Shown: positions 54,520 to 63,841, numbered from the stretch's first letter. The stretch is 64,000 bases of DNA from an uncultured Mobiluncus sp. (GCF_902488535.1 NZ_CABTWO010000006.1:37708-101707), one strand, 5' to 3'. Numbers and translations: made by a program. Notes: generated by a model from the letters alone, not told the origin.

Positions 54520-56511
54520 ATGTTGCAAACTTTCAATCTTGTCAACGGGCTGGCTAGCGGCGCGATTCTGGAATTCGGGGCCGCCACCGGCATGGCTCAA
54601 TACGCCTGGCTGATGATTGCCATTCCTTTCGTCAGTTCCATGTTCCTGCTCATTGCGGGACGTCGCGTGGATTCCTGGGGACACTACCTGGGAATGCTGG
54701 CGCCGTGGGCTTCCTTCGTGATTGGCGTGGCCATTCTGGCGGATATGCTGGGACGTTCCCCTGAGAATAGGGCGCAAAGCCTGATGGTGTGGAACTGGCT
54801 GCCCGGCTCGGAAGTGAACGTGAACTTCGGTCTGCTGCTGGATCCGCTGTCCATCTCGTTCGTGATGCTGGTGACGTTCGTCGGTGGCCTGATTCACATC
54901 TATTCGGTGGGTTACATGGCGGCTGACCCCGACCGGCGCCGTTTCTTTGCCTACCTGAATTTCTTCGTGGCCTCCATGCTGACCCTGGTGCTGGGCAGCT
55001 CTTACCTGGTGACGTTCGTCGGTTGGGAAGGCGTCGGTTTGGCGTCCTACCTGCTGATTGGTTTCTGGAACCAGGTTCACAACAACGCTTTGGCCGCGAA
55101 CAAGGCTTTCATCATGAACCGTGTAGGCGACTTGGGGCTGCTGCTGGCGATGATGTCGATGTTCGCCGTGGTCGGCTCCGTGGATTTCGCTGATGTGCTG
55201 GGCGTCACGCTAAAGCCGGGTTGGGCCACCGCGATTGGTCTGTTCCTGTTGCTGGCGGCCTGCGGTAAATCCGCCCAGTTCCCCCTCCAAGCCTGGCTGG
55301 GTGACGCTATGGCCGGCCCGACCCCGGTGTCCGCGCTGATTCACGCCGCCACGATGGTGACGGCCGGCGTGTACCTGATGGTTCGTTCCGGTGCTATCTA
55401 TACTCAAACCCCGGTCGCGTCCCTGGTCGTAGCCATTATCGGGGCAATCACCCTGCTGTTCGGAGCCATCGTCGGGTGTGCGAAAGACGACATGAAGAAG
55501 GTCCTGGCGGCCTCTACCATGAGCCAAATCGGTTACATGATGCTGGGGGCGGGCCTGGGTCCGGTCGGCTGGGCATTCGCCATCTTCCACCTCATTACCC
55601 ACGGGTTCTTTAAAGCCCAACTGTTCCTGTCTGCCGGTGCGGTCATGCACGCGATGAGCGAACAGGTCAACATTCGCCGTTTTGGCGGGCTGTTCAAGGT
55701 CATGAAGATTACCTGGTTCGCGTTCTTTGTCGGCTGGCTGGCTATCCTGGGAATCCCGCCGTTCTCCGGGTTCTTTTCCAAGGACAAAATCATCGAGGCG
55801 GCCTTCCTGCCCAACCCGAACTTCGGGGCCTGGTATCCCTGGGTATTCGGTCTCGTTGCCTTGGTCGGCGCCGGTATCACCGCTTTCTACATGTCCCGCC
55901 TGTTCTTCCTCATCTTCCACGGTGAAGCTCGCTGGACCACCGAAGCCGAGGGTGCTCCGGTGCACCCGCATGAGGCTGGTCCGTGGATGACCATTCCGCT
56001 CCTGGTGCTGTCCGTGTTCTCCATTGCGCTCGGCGGCCTGCTCTCGGTAGGCAACCTGTTCGTGACGTGGTTGAACCCCATAGTGAATATCGGCACCCGC
56101 GGTCAAATGGTCGAACCCGGCGAGCCGGTCATGCCCGAAGCCCTGCTGATTGGTTTGACCCTGGCAGTCGTCATCATCGGTGTGGCCACCGCTTGGGCGC
56201 TGTTTATGAAACGTCCGGTCGAAAAGTCTGTGCCCGAAGCCAACGCCTTCATCATGGCGGCCCGCGAGGACCTCTACCAAGACGCCGTCAACGAAAAGGT
56301 TGCTATTATCCCCACGCTGGCGCTGTCCTCCGGGGTGGCGGTGGCAGACCGGGCGGTCATCGACGGCATCGTGGAAGGCTCCGGTCGGCTTTCTCTCTGG
56401 CTCGGTAAAGTCGGGGCGCTGGCCCACTCCGGCTCCCCGCGCCGCTACGCTGGCTGGACCCTGTTCGGCACAGTTTTGGCTCTTGTCTTGGTATTGGCGA
56501 CAAGGCTGTGA
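54520..56511 (+). CDS. nuoL: NADH-quinone oxidoreductase subunit L
   Basis: 663-aa antiporter-like proton-pumping subunit with about 16 helices. The core has VGWEGVGLASYLLIGFW, NRVGDLGLLLAM, FPLQAWLGDAMAGPTPVSALIHAATMVTAGVYL and KKVLAASTMSQIGYMMLGAG, followed by the long lateral helix region. The ATG follows GGGGGAAAGGAAAAT, a good ribosome binding site. Confidence 0.98.
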   Translation: MLQTFNLVNGLASGAILEFGAATGMAQYAWLMIAIPFVSSMFLLIAGRRVDSWGHYLGMLAPWASFVIGVAILADMLGRSPENRAQSLMVWNWLPGSEVNVNFGLLLDPLSISFVMLVTFVGGLIHIYSVGYMAADPDRRRFFAYLNFFVASMLTLVLGSSYLVTFVGWEGVGLASYLLIGFWNQVHNNALAANKAFIMNRVGDLGLLLAMMSMFAVVGSVDFADVLGVTLKPGWATAIGLFLLLAACGKSAQFPLQAWLGDAMAGPTPVSALIHAATMVTAGVYLMVRSGAIYTQTPVASLVVAIIGAITLLFGAIVGCAKDDMKKVLAASTMSQIGYMMLGAGLGPVGWAFAIFHLITHGFFKAQLFLSAGAVMHAMSEQVNIRRFGGLFKVMKITWFAFFVGWLAILGIPPFSGFFSKDKIIEAAFLPNPNFGAWYPWVFGLVALVGAGITAFYMSRLFFLIFHGEARWTTEAEGAPVHPHEAGPWMTIPLLVLSVFSIALGGLLSVGNLFVTWLNPIVNIGTRGQMVEPGEPVMPEALLIGLTLAVVIIGVATAWALFMKRPVEKSVPEANAFIMAAREDLYQDAVNEKVAIIPTLALSSGVAVADRAVIDGIVEGSGRLSLWLGKVGALAHSGSPRRYAGWTLFGTVLALVLVLATRL

Positions 56512-56529
56512 GGTAAACAAAGGATGAAC

Positions 56530-58116
56530 ATGGTTTTGACTCAAACAACTATTCCGACAACGGCTGGTTTCCCGTGGTTGTCCTTGCTGGTGTGCATTCC
56601 GATGGGGTTTGCCCTGGCAATCTGGCTCATCCCCTGGCTGCGTTCCATCGGCCGGGAAGTTTCCCTCGCCGTGTCCACTGCGGTCCTGGCGGGCGTGCTG
56701 GTGGCCCTGTTTACCAGCTATGACTTTGCCCCGAAAACGCCGGGAGCTTTCCAACTGGGCGAGTCCTACGCTTGGATGCCCGCAATTGGCCTGTCTTGGG
56801 CGTTGGGCGTCAACGGGCTGGGTATGGTGATGATTATCCTCGCCACCGCCCTGACCCCCCTAGTCATTCTGGCCTCCTGGCGGGACGACACCGACTCGAA
56901 CGCGGCAGCTGGATACGCCGCCCTCATCCTGGCTTTGGAATCCTTCATGGTGCTGCTGTTTGCCGCCCGTGACCTGCTGCTGTTCTATATCGCCTTTGAA
57001 GGGATGCTGATTCCGCTGTACTTCCTGGTGGGTCGTTACGGTAACGGGGATGCCCAAGTGCGCCGCCACGCCGCCATTAAGTTCGTGCTGTATTCCCTGG
57101 CGGGCGGTTTGGTCATGCTGTTCGGTGTCATCGGCGTCTACGTGTATTCCGGCGGCGGAGACCGAGCTTTCCACATGGATTACCTGACCTCAGGGAACTT
57201 CCACCCCGGTACAGCCGAGATGTGGATTATGACGACTTTCCTCATTGCTTTCGCGATCAAGGCGCCGATGGTGCCGGTGCACACCTGGCTGCCCTCCACC
57301 GCGGCGGTCGCCCGCGGCGGCACTTCCGTGCTGCTGGTGGGCGTACTGGACAAGGTCGGTACCTGGGGCATGATTATGTTCTGCTGGCAGCTGTTCCCCG
57401 CGGCCTCCGCCAAAGTCGCGCCGGTTATTGTGGTGCTGGCGGTTATCTCGATTCTGTGGGGGGCGCTGGCGGCGATTTCGCAAAAGGATCTGCTGCGTTT
57501 GGTGTCTTTCACTTCCGTGAGCCACTTCGGTTTCATGGTGTTGGCTCTGTACATTGGCTCCCAGACCGCGATTGAGGGCGCCATGCTCTACATGGTCGCC
57601 CACGGGGTCTCTATCGCCGGCTTGTTCCTGTTGAGTGGTTGGCTGACCACCCGCGGCGGTACCCAAGGAATCGCGGCCTACCGCGGTTTCCAGCGGGTCA
57701 CCCCGACTTTGGCAGGCTTGTTCCTGGTGTCGGGGTTGGCGGCTATCGCCCTGCCCGGCCTGTCTGGTTTTCTGCCCGAATACTTGATTCTGGTCGGCAC
57801 GTTTAAGATGAACATCGCGGCCGCAATCCTGTCTATCTTGGGCGTAGTGTTGGCTTCGGTTTACCTACTGGTGCCTTATCTGAATGTGTTTACCGGGCCG
57901 ATTGACGGCGCGGTACGCGAAGCCAAGGATTTGAACTGGCGAGAAAAGTTCATCATGGTTCCCCTAGTGTTGGCGATGTTCGGTTTGGGTGTCTGGCCCG
58001 GACCGACCTTGGATCTGATTAAGCCCGACGCCGCCCTCATGTATCAAGCGGTGTCTAGCAGCGGATTGACGTCTGCCCCGGCCGTCTTAGCCACGAGCGA
58101 AGGAGGCGCCAAATGA
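56530..58116 (+). CDS. nuoM: NADH-quinone oxidoreductase subunit M
   Basis: About 528-aa antiporter-like proton-pumping subunit. Signatures are FYIAFEGMLIPLYFLVGRYG, the ion-path region IAFAIKAPMVPVHTWLPSTAAVARGGTSVLLVGVLDKVGTWG and DLLRLVSFTSVSHFGFMVLA. Two ATG codons are six bases apart (56524 and 56530); AAAGG abuts the first and lies 6 bases before the second, so the second is preferred. The stop overlaps nuoN (ATGA). Confidence 0.97.
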   Translation: MVLTQTTIPTTAGFPWLSLLVCIPMGFALAIWLIPWLRSIGREVSLAVSTAVLAGVLVALFTSYDFAPKTPGAFQLGESYAWMPAIGLSWALGVNGLGMVMIILATALTPLVILASWRDDTDSNAAAGYAALILALESFMVLLFAARDLLLFYIAFEGMLIPLYFLVGRYGNGDAQVRRHAAIKFVLYSLAGGLVMLFGVIGVYVYSGGGDRAFHMDYLTSGNFHPGTAEMWIMTTFLIAFAIKAPMVPVHTWLPSTAAVARGGTSVLLVGVLDKVGTWGMIMFCWQLFPAASAKVAPVIVVLAVISILWGALAAISQKDLLRLVSFTSVSHFGFMVLALYIGSQTAIEGAMLYMVAHGVSIAGLFLLSGWLTTRGGTQGIAAYRGFQRVTPTLAGLFLVSGLAAIALPGLSGFLPEYLILVGTFKMNIAAAILSILGVVLASVYLLVPYLNVFTGPIDGAVREAKDLNWREKFIMVPLVLAMFGLGVWPGPTLDLIKPDAALMYQAVSSSGLTSAPAVLATSEGGAK

Positions 58117-59699
58117 ACGCGATTCTTCCGGTGATTGTGAAAACCTTGGAGGTTAGCCCCGTGGTGGAATGGGATGCACTGAGCCCCTTGCTGGTCCTGC
58201 TGGGTGCCGCCGTGTTGGCGACCCTCATCGAGGCTTTCCCCTGGCCTGGCTTCCGTAAAAGCGTCAACGCTTTCCTGACCCTTGGCGGCATCATTGCAGC
58301 GATTATCCTGGTCGCCTGGCGTTTCACCGTGGTCGGTCAGCAGGGAGCGCGCCAAATTGCAGCGGGAACCCTGCTCGAGGATCAGATTTCGCTGGGTTTC
58401 CAGCTGGTTTTGCTGGTTGTCGGGTTGTTGGCGGCTATCGTGGTCATTGACCGCTCTACCCCGAACGACGGCTCGTTTGCTCCCCAAGCGGCTGACGCCC
58501 CCGGCTCGTCCCAGGAGGACTACGCGATTAAGATTCGCTATCAGCGCACGGAAATGTACGCCTTGTTCCTCTACTCGCTGGGCGGCATGATGGCCTTCAT
58601 CAGCTCGGGGAACCTGTTGACTCTGTTCGTGGCGCTGGAGCTGATGAGCTTGCCGCTCTACATCATGAGCGCGATGGGTCGCCGTCGTCGCCTGCTGAGC
58701 CAGGAAGCCGGTCTGAAATACTTTATCCTCGGCGCTTTTGCTTCGGCATTCTTCCTGATGGGTATCACTATGCTCTACGGTTACACCGGGACTTTGAACC
58801 TGGTGGAGATGTCCAGCGCGGTGTCCTTGAATCCGGGCTTGGACTGGATGCTCCTGACCGGCGGAGCCATGCTGCTGGTCGGCTTGTTCTTCAAGGTTTC
58901 CGCCGTGCCGTTCCACGCTTGGGCTCCCGATGTTTACCAAGGTGCGCCCTCGCCGATTTCCGGCTTCATGGCGGCCGGGGTGAAAGTCGCTGCTTTCGGC
59001 GCTCTGCTGCACTTGTACAGTTTCCTCTACGCGCAGCTGAGCTGGGACTTCGTGGTCCTCATGTGGATAGTTATCATCGCGACCATCGTGGTGGGTACCT
59101 TCCTGGGCATCGTCCAAACTGACGTGAAACGGATGTTGGCTTACTCTTCGATTGCGCACGTAGGCTTCATCATGATTGCCTTGTTCGGGCCTACGAACGG
59201 CGCATTCACTTCCATAGTCTTTTATGTCTTGGCTTACGGTGTCGCCACCATCGGCGCTTTTGCGGTCGTTTCGATTGTGCGTGACGAGGACGCAGAAGGC
59301 ACGGTGCGTGGGGAGGCTTCGGCGCTGAGCTCCTGGGACGGTCTGGGACGCAAGCACCCGGCGATGGCAGCCGCGATGGCTATCTTCCTGCTGAGCTTTG
59401 CGGGTATCCCTCTGACCGGCGGATTCATCGGAAAGTTCGTCGTGTTCGAGGCGGGCTTGGCGGCGGATCCCGCCAACGGAATCTTGATTCTGATTGGCTT
59501 GCTGGCCTCGGTCGTTACCGCGTTCTTTTACTTCCGGGTCATCATGCGCATGTTCTTTACTGAACAAGCTCCAGACACCGCCACCATCTCGGCTGGCGAC
59601 GGCTTGACCAAGTGCGTCATCGTGCTGTGTGCGTTGGCCACCATCGCGTTGGGCGTAGCCAGCCAGCCGCTTTTGGCGTTGTTTACCCTGGGCGCATAG
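58113..59699 (+). CDS. nuoN: NADH-quinone oxidoreductase subunit N
   Basis: 528-aa antiporter-like proton-pumping subunit that closes the operon. Signatures are LFVALELMSLPLYIMSAMGRRRR, EAGLKYFILGAFASAFFLMG, VPFHAWAPDVYQGAPSPISGFMAAGVKVAAF and DVKRMLAYSSIAHVGFIMIA. Its TAG stop (59697-59699) forms part of the -10 box (TAGTCT) of the next gene, so the polyprenyl synthase can be transcribed separately as well as by read-through. Confidence 0.97.
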   Translation: MNAILPVIVKTLEVSPVVEWDALSPLLVLLGAAVLATLIEAFPWPGFRKSVNAFLTLGGIIAAIILVAWRFTVVGQQGARQIAAGTLLEDQISLGFQLVLLVVGLLAAIVVIDRSTPNDGSFAPQAADAPGSSQEDYAIKIRYQRTEMYALFLYSLGGMMAFISSGNLLTLFVALELMSLPLYIMSAMGRRRRLLSQEAGLKYFILGAFASAFFLMGITMLYGYTGTLNLVEMSSAVSLNPGLDWMLLTGGAMLLVGLFFKVSAVPFHAWAPDVYQGAPSPISGFMAAGVKVAAFGALLHLYSFLYAQLSWDFVVLMWIVIIATIVVGTFLGIVQTDVKRMLAYSSIAHVGFIMIALFGPTNGAFTSIVFYVLAYGVATIGAFAVVSIVRDEDAEGTVRGEASALSSWDGLGRKHPAMAAAMAIFLLSFAGIPLTGGFIGKFVVFEAGLAADPANGILILIGLLASVVTAFFYFRVIMRMFFTEQAPDTATISAGDGLTKCVIVLCALATIALGVASQPLLALFTLGA

Positions 59700-59702
59700 T
59701 CT
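59697..59702 (+). promoter_or_regulatory. -10 box of a leaderless promoter for the polyprenyl synthase
   Basis: TAGTCT ends 7 bases before GTG 59710. TTGGCG at 59673-59678, 18 bases upstream of it, could be the -35. Confidence 0.5.
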
Positions 59703-59709
59703 TGGACAC

Positions 59710-60762
59710 GTGAGTAAAAAACTGGCCGACACGCAATACCCGGTCTCGACCGACTCTGTCCTGCAGACCCCTGGCTCACTGGAAACGAAACTCCTGGAAG
59801 CCTTGGATGACGTCGAACAGATGCTGGTGCGGGAAACCCAGACGCAGCGAGAAAACACCTCAGAGCTGGTTTCCCACCTGCGAGCCGCGGGTGGGAAACG
59901 GATGCGTCCCCTGCTGACCCTGCTGATTTCTCAGCTGGGAGCCCCGAATCAGCCGGTGTCCACTCAGGTTAAGCAAGCCGCGGTGGCGGTGGAGTTGACC
60001 CACTTGGCTTCGCTGTATCACGACGATTTGATGGACGAAGCAACCATGCGCCGCGGAGTACGCGCGGCTCACGTGCAGTGGACGAACACCCTAGCGGTGA
60101 TGGCGGGGGACTTGATTTTTGCCCGTGCCTCCCTGCTGGTTTCCGAACTCGGGCCCACCATCGTGGCGCAGCATTCCCAAACTTTCGAGCGGTTATGCCT
60201 AGGGCAAATGCACGACATTTTCGGTCCCGGAGATGACGATGACCCCATCGAGTTCTATATTAACGTGCTGCGGGACAAAACCGGCGCGCTAATTGGCTGC
60301 GCGGCGCTGTATGGGGCGGAGCTATCCGGCTGCGACGCGGCTACGGTCTCGGCGGTGACCCAGTTTGGCGAGGATTTGGGTGTGGCGTTCCAGATTGCTG
60401 ATGATGTGCTGGATTTGCAGGCCACCGAGGCTCAAAGCGGGAAAACACCAGGGGCTGACCTGCGTGACGGCACGAAAACCCTGCCCGTCCTGCTGTTGGA
60501 AAAGACCGTGCAGGACGGCCGGGACACCGAGCCCGACCGGGCCTTGTTGAAAGCGATTGGCGATACGGATTCCCTGCAAGACGACGCCGTTTTATCCAAG
60601 GTGGTAGCCCAATTGGCGGCGCACCCGGCGACGGCGGAAACAAAGCGTCTGGCAGGAGAATGGGTGGAACGCGCCTTGGCGCATTTGCAAAACATTCCCG
60701 ACGGCAAAGTCAAACACGCCCTAGTTGAGTTTGCCCACCTCCAGATTAATCGGCTCCAGTAG
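59710..60762 (+). CDS. Polyprenyl diphosphate synthase (probable menaquinone side-chain synthase)
   Basis: 350-aa trans-isoprenyl diphosphate synthase that elongates allylic diphosphates with IPP. The first Asp-rich motif is LYHDDLMDEATMRRG (DDxxD), the second is FQIADDVLDLQ (DDxxD), and GGKRMRPLL is the substrate-binding block. The chain length cannot be read reliably. Its place directly after the nuo operon and near the men genes suggests it makes the menaquinone tail for MenA. The first 45 residues are extra. GTG 59710 lies 7 bases after TAGTCT (leaderless). Confidence 0.9.
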   Translation: MSKKLADTQYPVSTDSVLQTPGSLETKLLEALDDVEQMLVRETQTQRENTSELVSHLRAAGGKRMRPLLTLLISQLGAPNQPVSTQVKQAAVAVELTHLASLYHDDLMDEATMRRGVRAAHVQWTNTLAVMAGDLIFARASLLVSELGPTIVAQHSQTFERLCLGQMHDIFGPGDDDDPIEFYINVLRDKTGALIGCAALYGAELSGCDAATVSAVTQFGEDLGVAFQIADDVLDLQATEAQSGKTPGADLRDGTKTLPVLLLEKTVQDGRDTEPDRALLKAIGDTDSLQDDAVLSKVVAQLAAHPATAETKRLAGEWVERALAHLQNIPDGKVKHALVEFAHLQINRLQ

Positions 60763-60800
60763 TTAGAGCGTAGAACCTGAGAGGTCTTGGGGGTTCCGGC

Positions 60801-60875
60801 TGAAACGGCACATCGGTGCCGTTTCTTAACGCCTCCGCGCTGTTGTCGCGCCGTTTTGACGCTACTTCGTAGCGT
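60801..60875. repeat. Structured repeat, copy 1
   Basis: A 75-bp unit. It contains a 10-bp hairpin (GAAACGGCAC, loop ATCG, GTGCCGTTTC), a GC-rich middle (CCGCGCTGTTG...CGCGCCGTTTT) and a second hairpin (ACGCTAC-TTC-GTAGCGT). It lies between the convergent polyprenyl synthase and SDR genes and may terminate the former. Confidence 0.75.
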
Positions 60876-60903
60876 TGCCGTTTTATGTTTGTGGTGCTAC
60901 GCC

Positions 60904-60978
60904 TGAAACGGTGCACCAGCACCGTTTCTTAACGGCTCCGCGCTGTTGCCGCGCCGTTTTGACGCTACTTCGTAGCGT
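60904..60978. repeat. Structured repeat, copy 2, overlapping the SDR 3' end
   Basis: The same unit exactly 103 bp downstream of copy 1, without indels. The first hairpin is changed on both arms so that pairing is kept (GAAACGGTGC, loop ACCA, GCACCGTTTC). The last hairpin is identical to copy 1 and, read on the minus strand, supplies the last four codons (Asp-Ala-Thr-Lys) and the TAG stop of the SDR gene. Confidence 0.75.
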
Positions 60979-61825
60979 CGGCGGCGCGGCCTGTGAACTC
61001 ATTCATTGTGTCGGCGACGCCGAAGAATTCCACCATTGCGTCCATGAAAGGTACCGGGAATGCTTGCAAAATTTGTACCAGGCGCACAATCGGGGGATGG
61101 ACCTTAAACTGGGTACCTTTGTCGATTGCGTCCAAGACCTGAGTAGCGACTTTTTCCGGGGTGAGGATGGGCAAAACCAAGGAGAACTTCGTTTTCACGC
61201 CGGCAAACATCCCGGTCGAAATGTAATACGGGCAGTACAGCAACGTGTGGACGTGAGAACCCATGTGGCGCAGCTCCTCACGCAAGGATTGCGCGAAACC
61301 GACCGCCCCGAACTTGGAACCGTTGTAGTCACTCAGGCGCGGCACCCCAACCAGCCCAGCAGCCGATGCGATAGTCACCACCGAGCCCCGGTCTCGGGCA
61401 ATCATACCCGGCAAGAACTCGCGAACCGTACGATAGTGGGCAATCGTGTTCACTTCGAAAGAACGCTGCACGTCACGGTCGGTCGTTTCCAACACAGGTT
61501 TACCGGTGACGATACCGGCATTGTTGATGAGGATGTCGACCCTGCCGTACTCGCTCAATGTCTGTGCGGCGGCTTCATGCACGGCCTCGGCATCGGTGAC
61601 ATCCACCGTGAACGCCCCGGAACGGAACCGCGGCGCCGTAGCGGCCGCTTCCGCCATACCGGCCGTTTCCGCCCCACCCTCGGCATTCAAATCCCACACA
61701 ATAACGGCTCTGGCTCCGCGCCGAGCCGCTTCCACCGCCATCAGCCTGCCAATCCCAGACCCCGCCCCGGTAATCAACACCACGGCGCCCTTTATCGGAG
61801 CCTTGTAAGGTTTGAAAAACAACAT
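60965..61825 (-). CDS. Short-chain dehydrogenase/reductase
   Basis: 286-aa classical SDR (NAD(P)-dependent oxidoreductase). It has the cofactor glycine motif TGAGSGIG (19-26), NNAG (101-104) and the catalytic Ser154, Tyr167 and Lys171 (SAAGLVGVPRLSDYNGSK). An Asp in VIVWDLNA (about residue 45) after the second strand favours NAD(H). A C-terminal part with hydrophobic segments (FSLVLPILTP, FPVPFMDAMVEFF) resembles membrane-associated retinol/17-beta-HSD-like SDRs. The substrate is unknown. ATG 61825 is preferred: GGAAGGCAGG lies just upstream and overlaps the alternative longer N-terminus. Its final codons come from a repeat unit. Confidence 0.87.
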   Translation of the reverse strand: MLFFKPYKAPIKGAVVLITGAGSGIGRLMAVEAARRGARAVIVWDLNAEGGAETAGMAEAAATAPRFRSGAFTVDVTDAEAVHEAAAQTLSEYGRVDILINNAGIVTGKPVLETTDRDVQRSFEVNTIAHYRTVREFLPGMIARDRGSVVTIASAAGLVGVPRLSDYNGSKFGAVGFAQSLREELRHMGSHVHTLLYCPYYISTGMFAGVKTKFSLVLPILTPEKVATQVLDAIDKGTQFKVHPPIVRLVQILQAFPVPFMDAMVEFFGVADTMNEFTGRAADATK

Positions 61826-61926
61826 CTTGCCTGCCTTCCTGCAAAGTTTTCTCAACCGAGGGCTGACATAGACCCCGGATTAGACCAAATTCTATTCCTA
61901 AGGCGCAATCGGCGTGGGCCAAACGG

Positions 61927-61932
61927 TAGGAT
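61927..61932 (+). promoter_or_regulatory. -10 box of a leaderless promoter for lepB
   Basis: TAGGAT ends 7 bases before GTG 61940. Confidence 0.6.
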
Positions 61933-61939
61933 TGAGGGC

Positions 61940-62866
61940 GTGAGAAAAAAGACGCAGCTGACCGGGGACGCTGGGCAACCCGCCGAGCTCGCCGCGGCAA
62001 CCCCCGAGGACACGCGGTCGCACACTCACCGCAAGAAGGCTAAGAACTCGCCGTGGTGGACTGACTTGGTCGTGGGAGTGGTCGTCGCTGTCGTCATAAT
62101 GGCGCTGGCCAAGGCGTTTATTTTTCAGTTTTTCGTGATCCCTTCCGAGTCGATGGAGAACACCCTGATGAAGGGCGACCGGATTTTCGTTTCTAAGATG
62201 AAGAACTTTCAGCCCATTGAACGCGGCGACATCGTGGTGTTCGAGGATCGCCACAACTGGCTGCCCGACGAGTTTAAGAACGACAACCCTACCGGTTTCG
62301 CCGCAACTGCTTTCGGACAGGCTCTCGATAGGGGACTGCGGGTGCTGCAGCTGAAACCCGAATACCCCGGAGGATACCTAGTGAAACGCGTCGTCGGGGT
62401 CAGCGGGGACCACGTGACCTGCTGCAGTATCCAGAACAAGATTGAGATCAACGGCAAGGCCGTGGCCGAACCTTACCTGAAAAAGGGCGCGAACACGATA
62501 CCGGTGCCTTTTGATGTGACCGTGCCCGCCGGCAAGTACTGGGTGATGGGGGATAACCGCGATAATTCCGGAGATTCCCGCTACCACCAGGACGACAACA
62601 ACCACGGTTTTGTGGACGAGAAACAGATTGTCGGCCGCGTCATGCTGCGCTACTTCCCGGTGAGTCGGATTAAGACTTTTTCCAACCCGGGTCTCAATCA
62701 GCTACCCCGCGCGACGAAAACGACCCAGCCTCCCATTAGCCAGCCGCCGGATAATCAGCCGCCGACCAAACAGCAACCCCCGACTTTGCCGCCGGCCACC
62801 GAAGCCGTCTCGCCCGGGGCCGTCCCGCCCGGAGCTTCCCCGGAAGGCTCGAAAAACGGTAAATAG
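61940..62866 (+). CDS. lepB: Signal peptidase I
   Basis: 308-aa membrane serine protease that removes signal peptides from exported proteins. A basic N-terminal tail precedes one membrane helix (about 42-66). The catalytic Ser71 is in IPSESMENTL and the general base Lys149 in GGYLVKRVVGVSGD; MGDNRDNSGDSR is the last conserved box. A Pro/Gln/Thr-rich tail (about 255-308) follows the catalytic domain. The frame is open far upstream through the SDR region, but the leaderless -10 box and the family length support GTG 61940. It is divergent from the SDR gene. Confidence 0.95.
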   Translation: MRKKTQLTGDAGQPAELAAATPEDTRSHTHRKKAKNSPWWTDLVVGVVVAVVIMALAKAFIFQFFVIPSESMENTLMKGDRIFVSKMKNFQPIERGDIVVFEDRHNWLPDEFKNDNPTGFAATAFGQALDRGLRVLQLKPEYPGGYLVKRVVGVSGDHVTCCSIQNKIEINGKAVAEPYLKKGANTIPVPFDVTVPAGKYWVMGDNRDNSGDSRYHQDDNNHGFVDEKQIVGRVMLRYFPVSRIKTFSNPGLNQLPRATKTTQPPISQPPDNQPPTKQQPPTLPPATEAVSPGAVPPGASPEGSKNGK

Positions 62867-62923
62867 CGCGAAAATTCGTACTGTAGGCGGATACTTCCCG
62901 GCGATATTTCGTTCACTTATCGT

Positions 62924-62929
62924 TACAAT
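62924..62929 (+). promoter_or_regulatory. -10 box of a leaderless promoter for htpX
   Basis: TACAAT ends 6 bases before GTG 62936. Confidence 0.6.
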
Positions 62930-62935
62930 CAAAGC

Positions 62936-63787
62936 GTGAAGAAACATTTCAATGGCTTGAAGACCGCAGCTCTGCTGGGAGTGCTGTGGATGGTACTGCT
63001 GGCGATCGGCGCCCTGTTGGCGGGCGGGACCGGCAACCGGATGTGGATTGTCGTGTTCGGAGCCATAGCCCTGATTCAAACCGCGGTGGGATATTGGAAC
63101 TCGGACAAAATCGCTTTGCGTGCCATGAACGCCCAGCCGCTCACCCCCCAGCAGGCCCCCGAACTGTATTCGATGGTGCAGGGCTTGTGTCAGCAAGCTG
63201 ACCAGCCCATGCCGGCCTTGTACATCGCCCCGACCCAAACTCCCAACGCGTTCGCGACCGGACGTAACCCCCAGCATGCGGCGGTGTGTGTCACCCAGGG
63301 CATTCTGGACATTCTGGAGCCGCGCGAACTGCGAGCCGTGCTGGGTCACGAACTCATGCACGTGTACAACCGAGATATTCTCACGTCCTCGGTGGCGGCT
63401 GGTTTGGCCGGAGTCATCACGTCAATAGCCCAGTTTGCCCTGTTCTTTGGAGGGCGAGACCGTGAAGGCGGGGGCGTTATTGCCACGTTGCTGCTCGCCT
63501 TGGGGGCGCCGATAGCGGCCTCTTTGATTCAGCTGAGTATTTCTCGGACCCGCGAGTTCGATGCGGACGAGGACGGGGCTCGCCTAGCTAATGACCCGTT
63601 GGCGCTGGCGTCGGCGCTAAAGAAGCTGGAAACCGGGGTGTCTCGCGCCCCGTTGGCGCCCACTCCGCAGCGTCAAACCGTGTCCGCCATGATGATTGCC
63701 CACCCGTTTAGGGCACGTAACCTGTTCTCGACCCACCCCCCGATGGATCAGAGGATTAAGCGTCTGGAAGAAATGGCGGGTTATTAA
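62936..63787 (+). CDS. htpX: Membrane zinc metalloprotease HtpX
   Basis: 283-aa M48-family protease for membrane-protein quality control. Two N-terminal helices (about 10-30 and 36-52), then the zinc site HELMH with a third ligand Glu in SRTREFDADEDGARLA, and two further helices between them (about 148-170 and 178-200). The C-terminal FSTHPPMDQRIKRLEEM is typical. Single-gene layout with its own leaderless-type promoter. Together with the HtrA protease and LepB it forms part of the envelope-protein processing set of this window. Confidence 0.95.
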   Translation: MKKHFNGLKTAALLGVLWMVLLAIGALLAGGTGNRMWIVVFGAIALIQTAVGYWNSDKIALRAMNAQPLTPQQAPELYSMVQGLCQQADQPMPALYIAPTQTPNAFATGRNPQHAAVCVTQGILDILEPRELRAVLGHELMHVYNRDILTSSVAAGLAGVITSIAQFALFFGGRDREGGGVIATLLLALGAPIAASLIQLSISRTREFDADEDGARLANDPLALASALKKLETGVSRAPLAPTPQRQTVSAMMIAHPFRARNLFSTHPPMDQRIKRLEEMAGY

Positions 63788-63841
63788 GTCCCGAAACACC
63801 GCCAACTTTGGGGCAGAGTTTTTTCCGGCGCGAAAAACCCC

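Noticed and set aside
60875..61939. Upstream in-frame extension of lepB to base 60875
   Set aside because: It would run antisense through the whole SDR gene and the repeat; the GTG at 61940 has a leaderless -10 box and gives a normal signal peptidase length.
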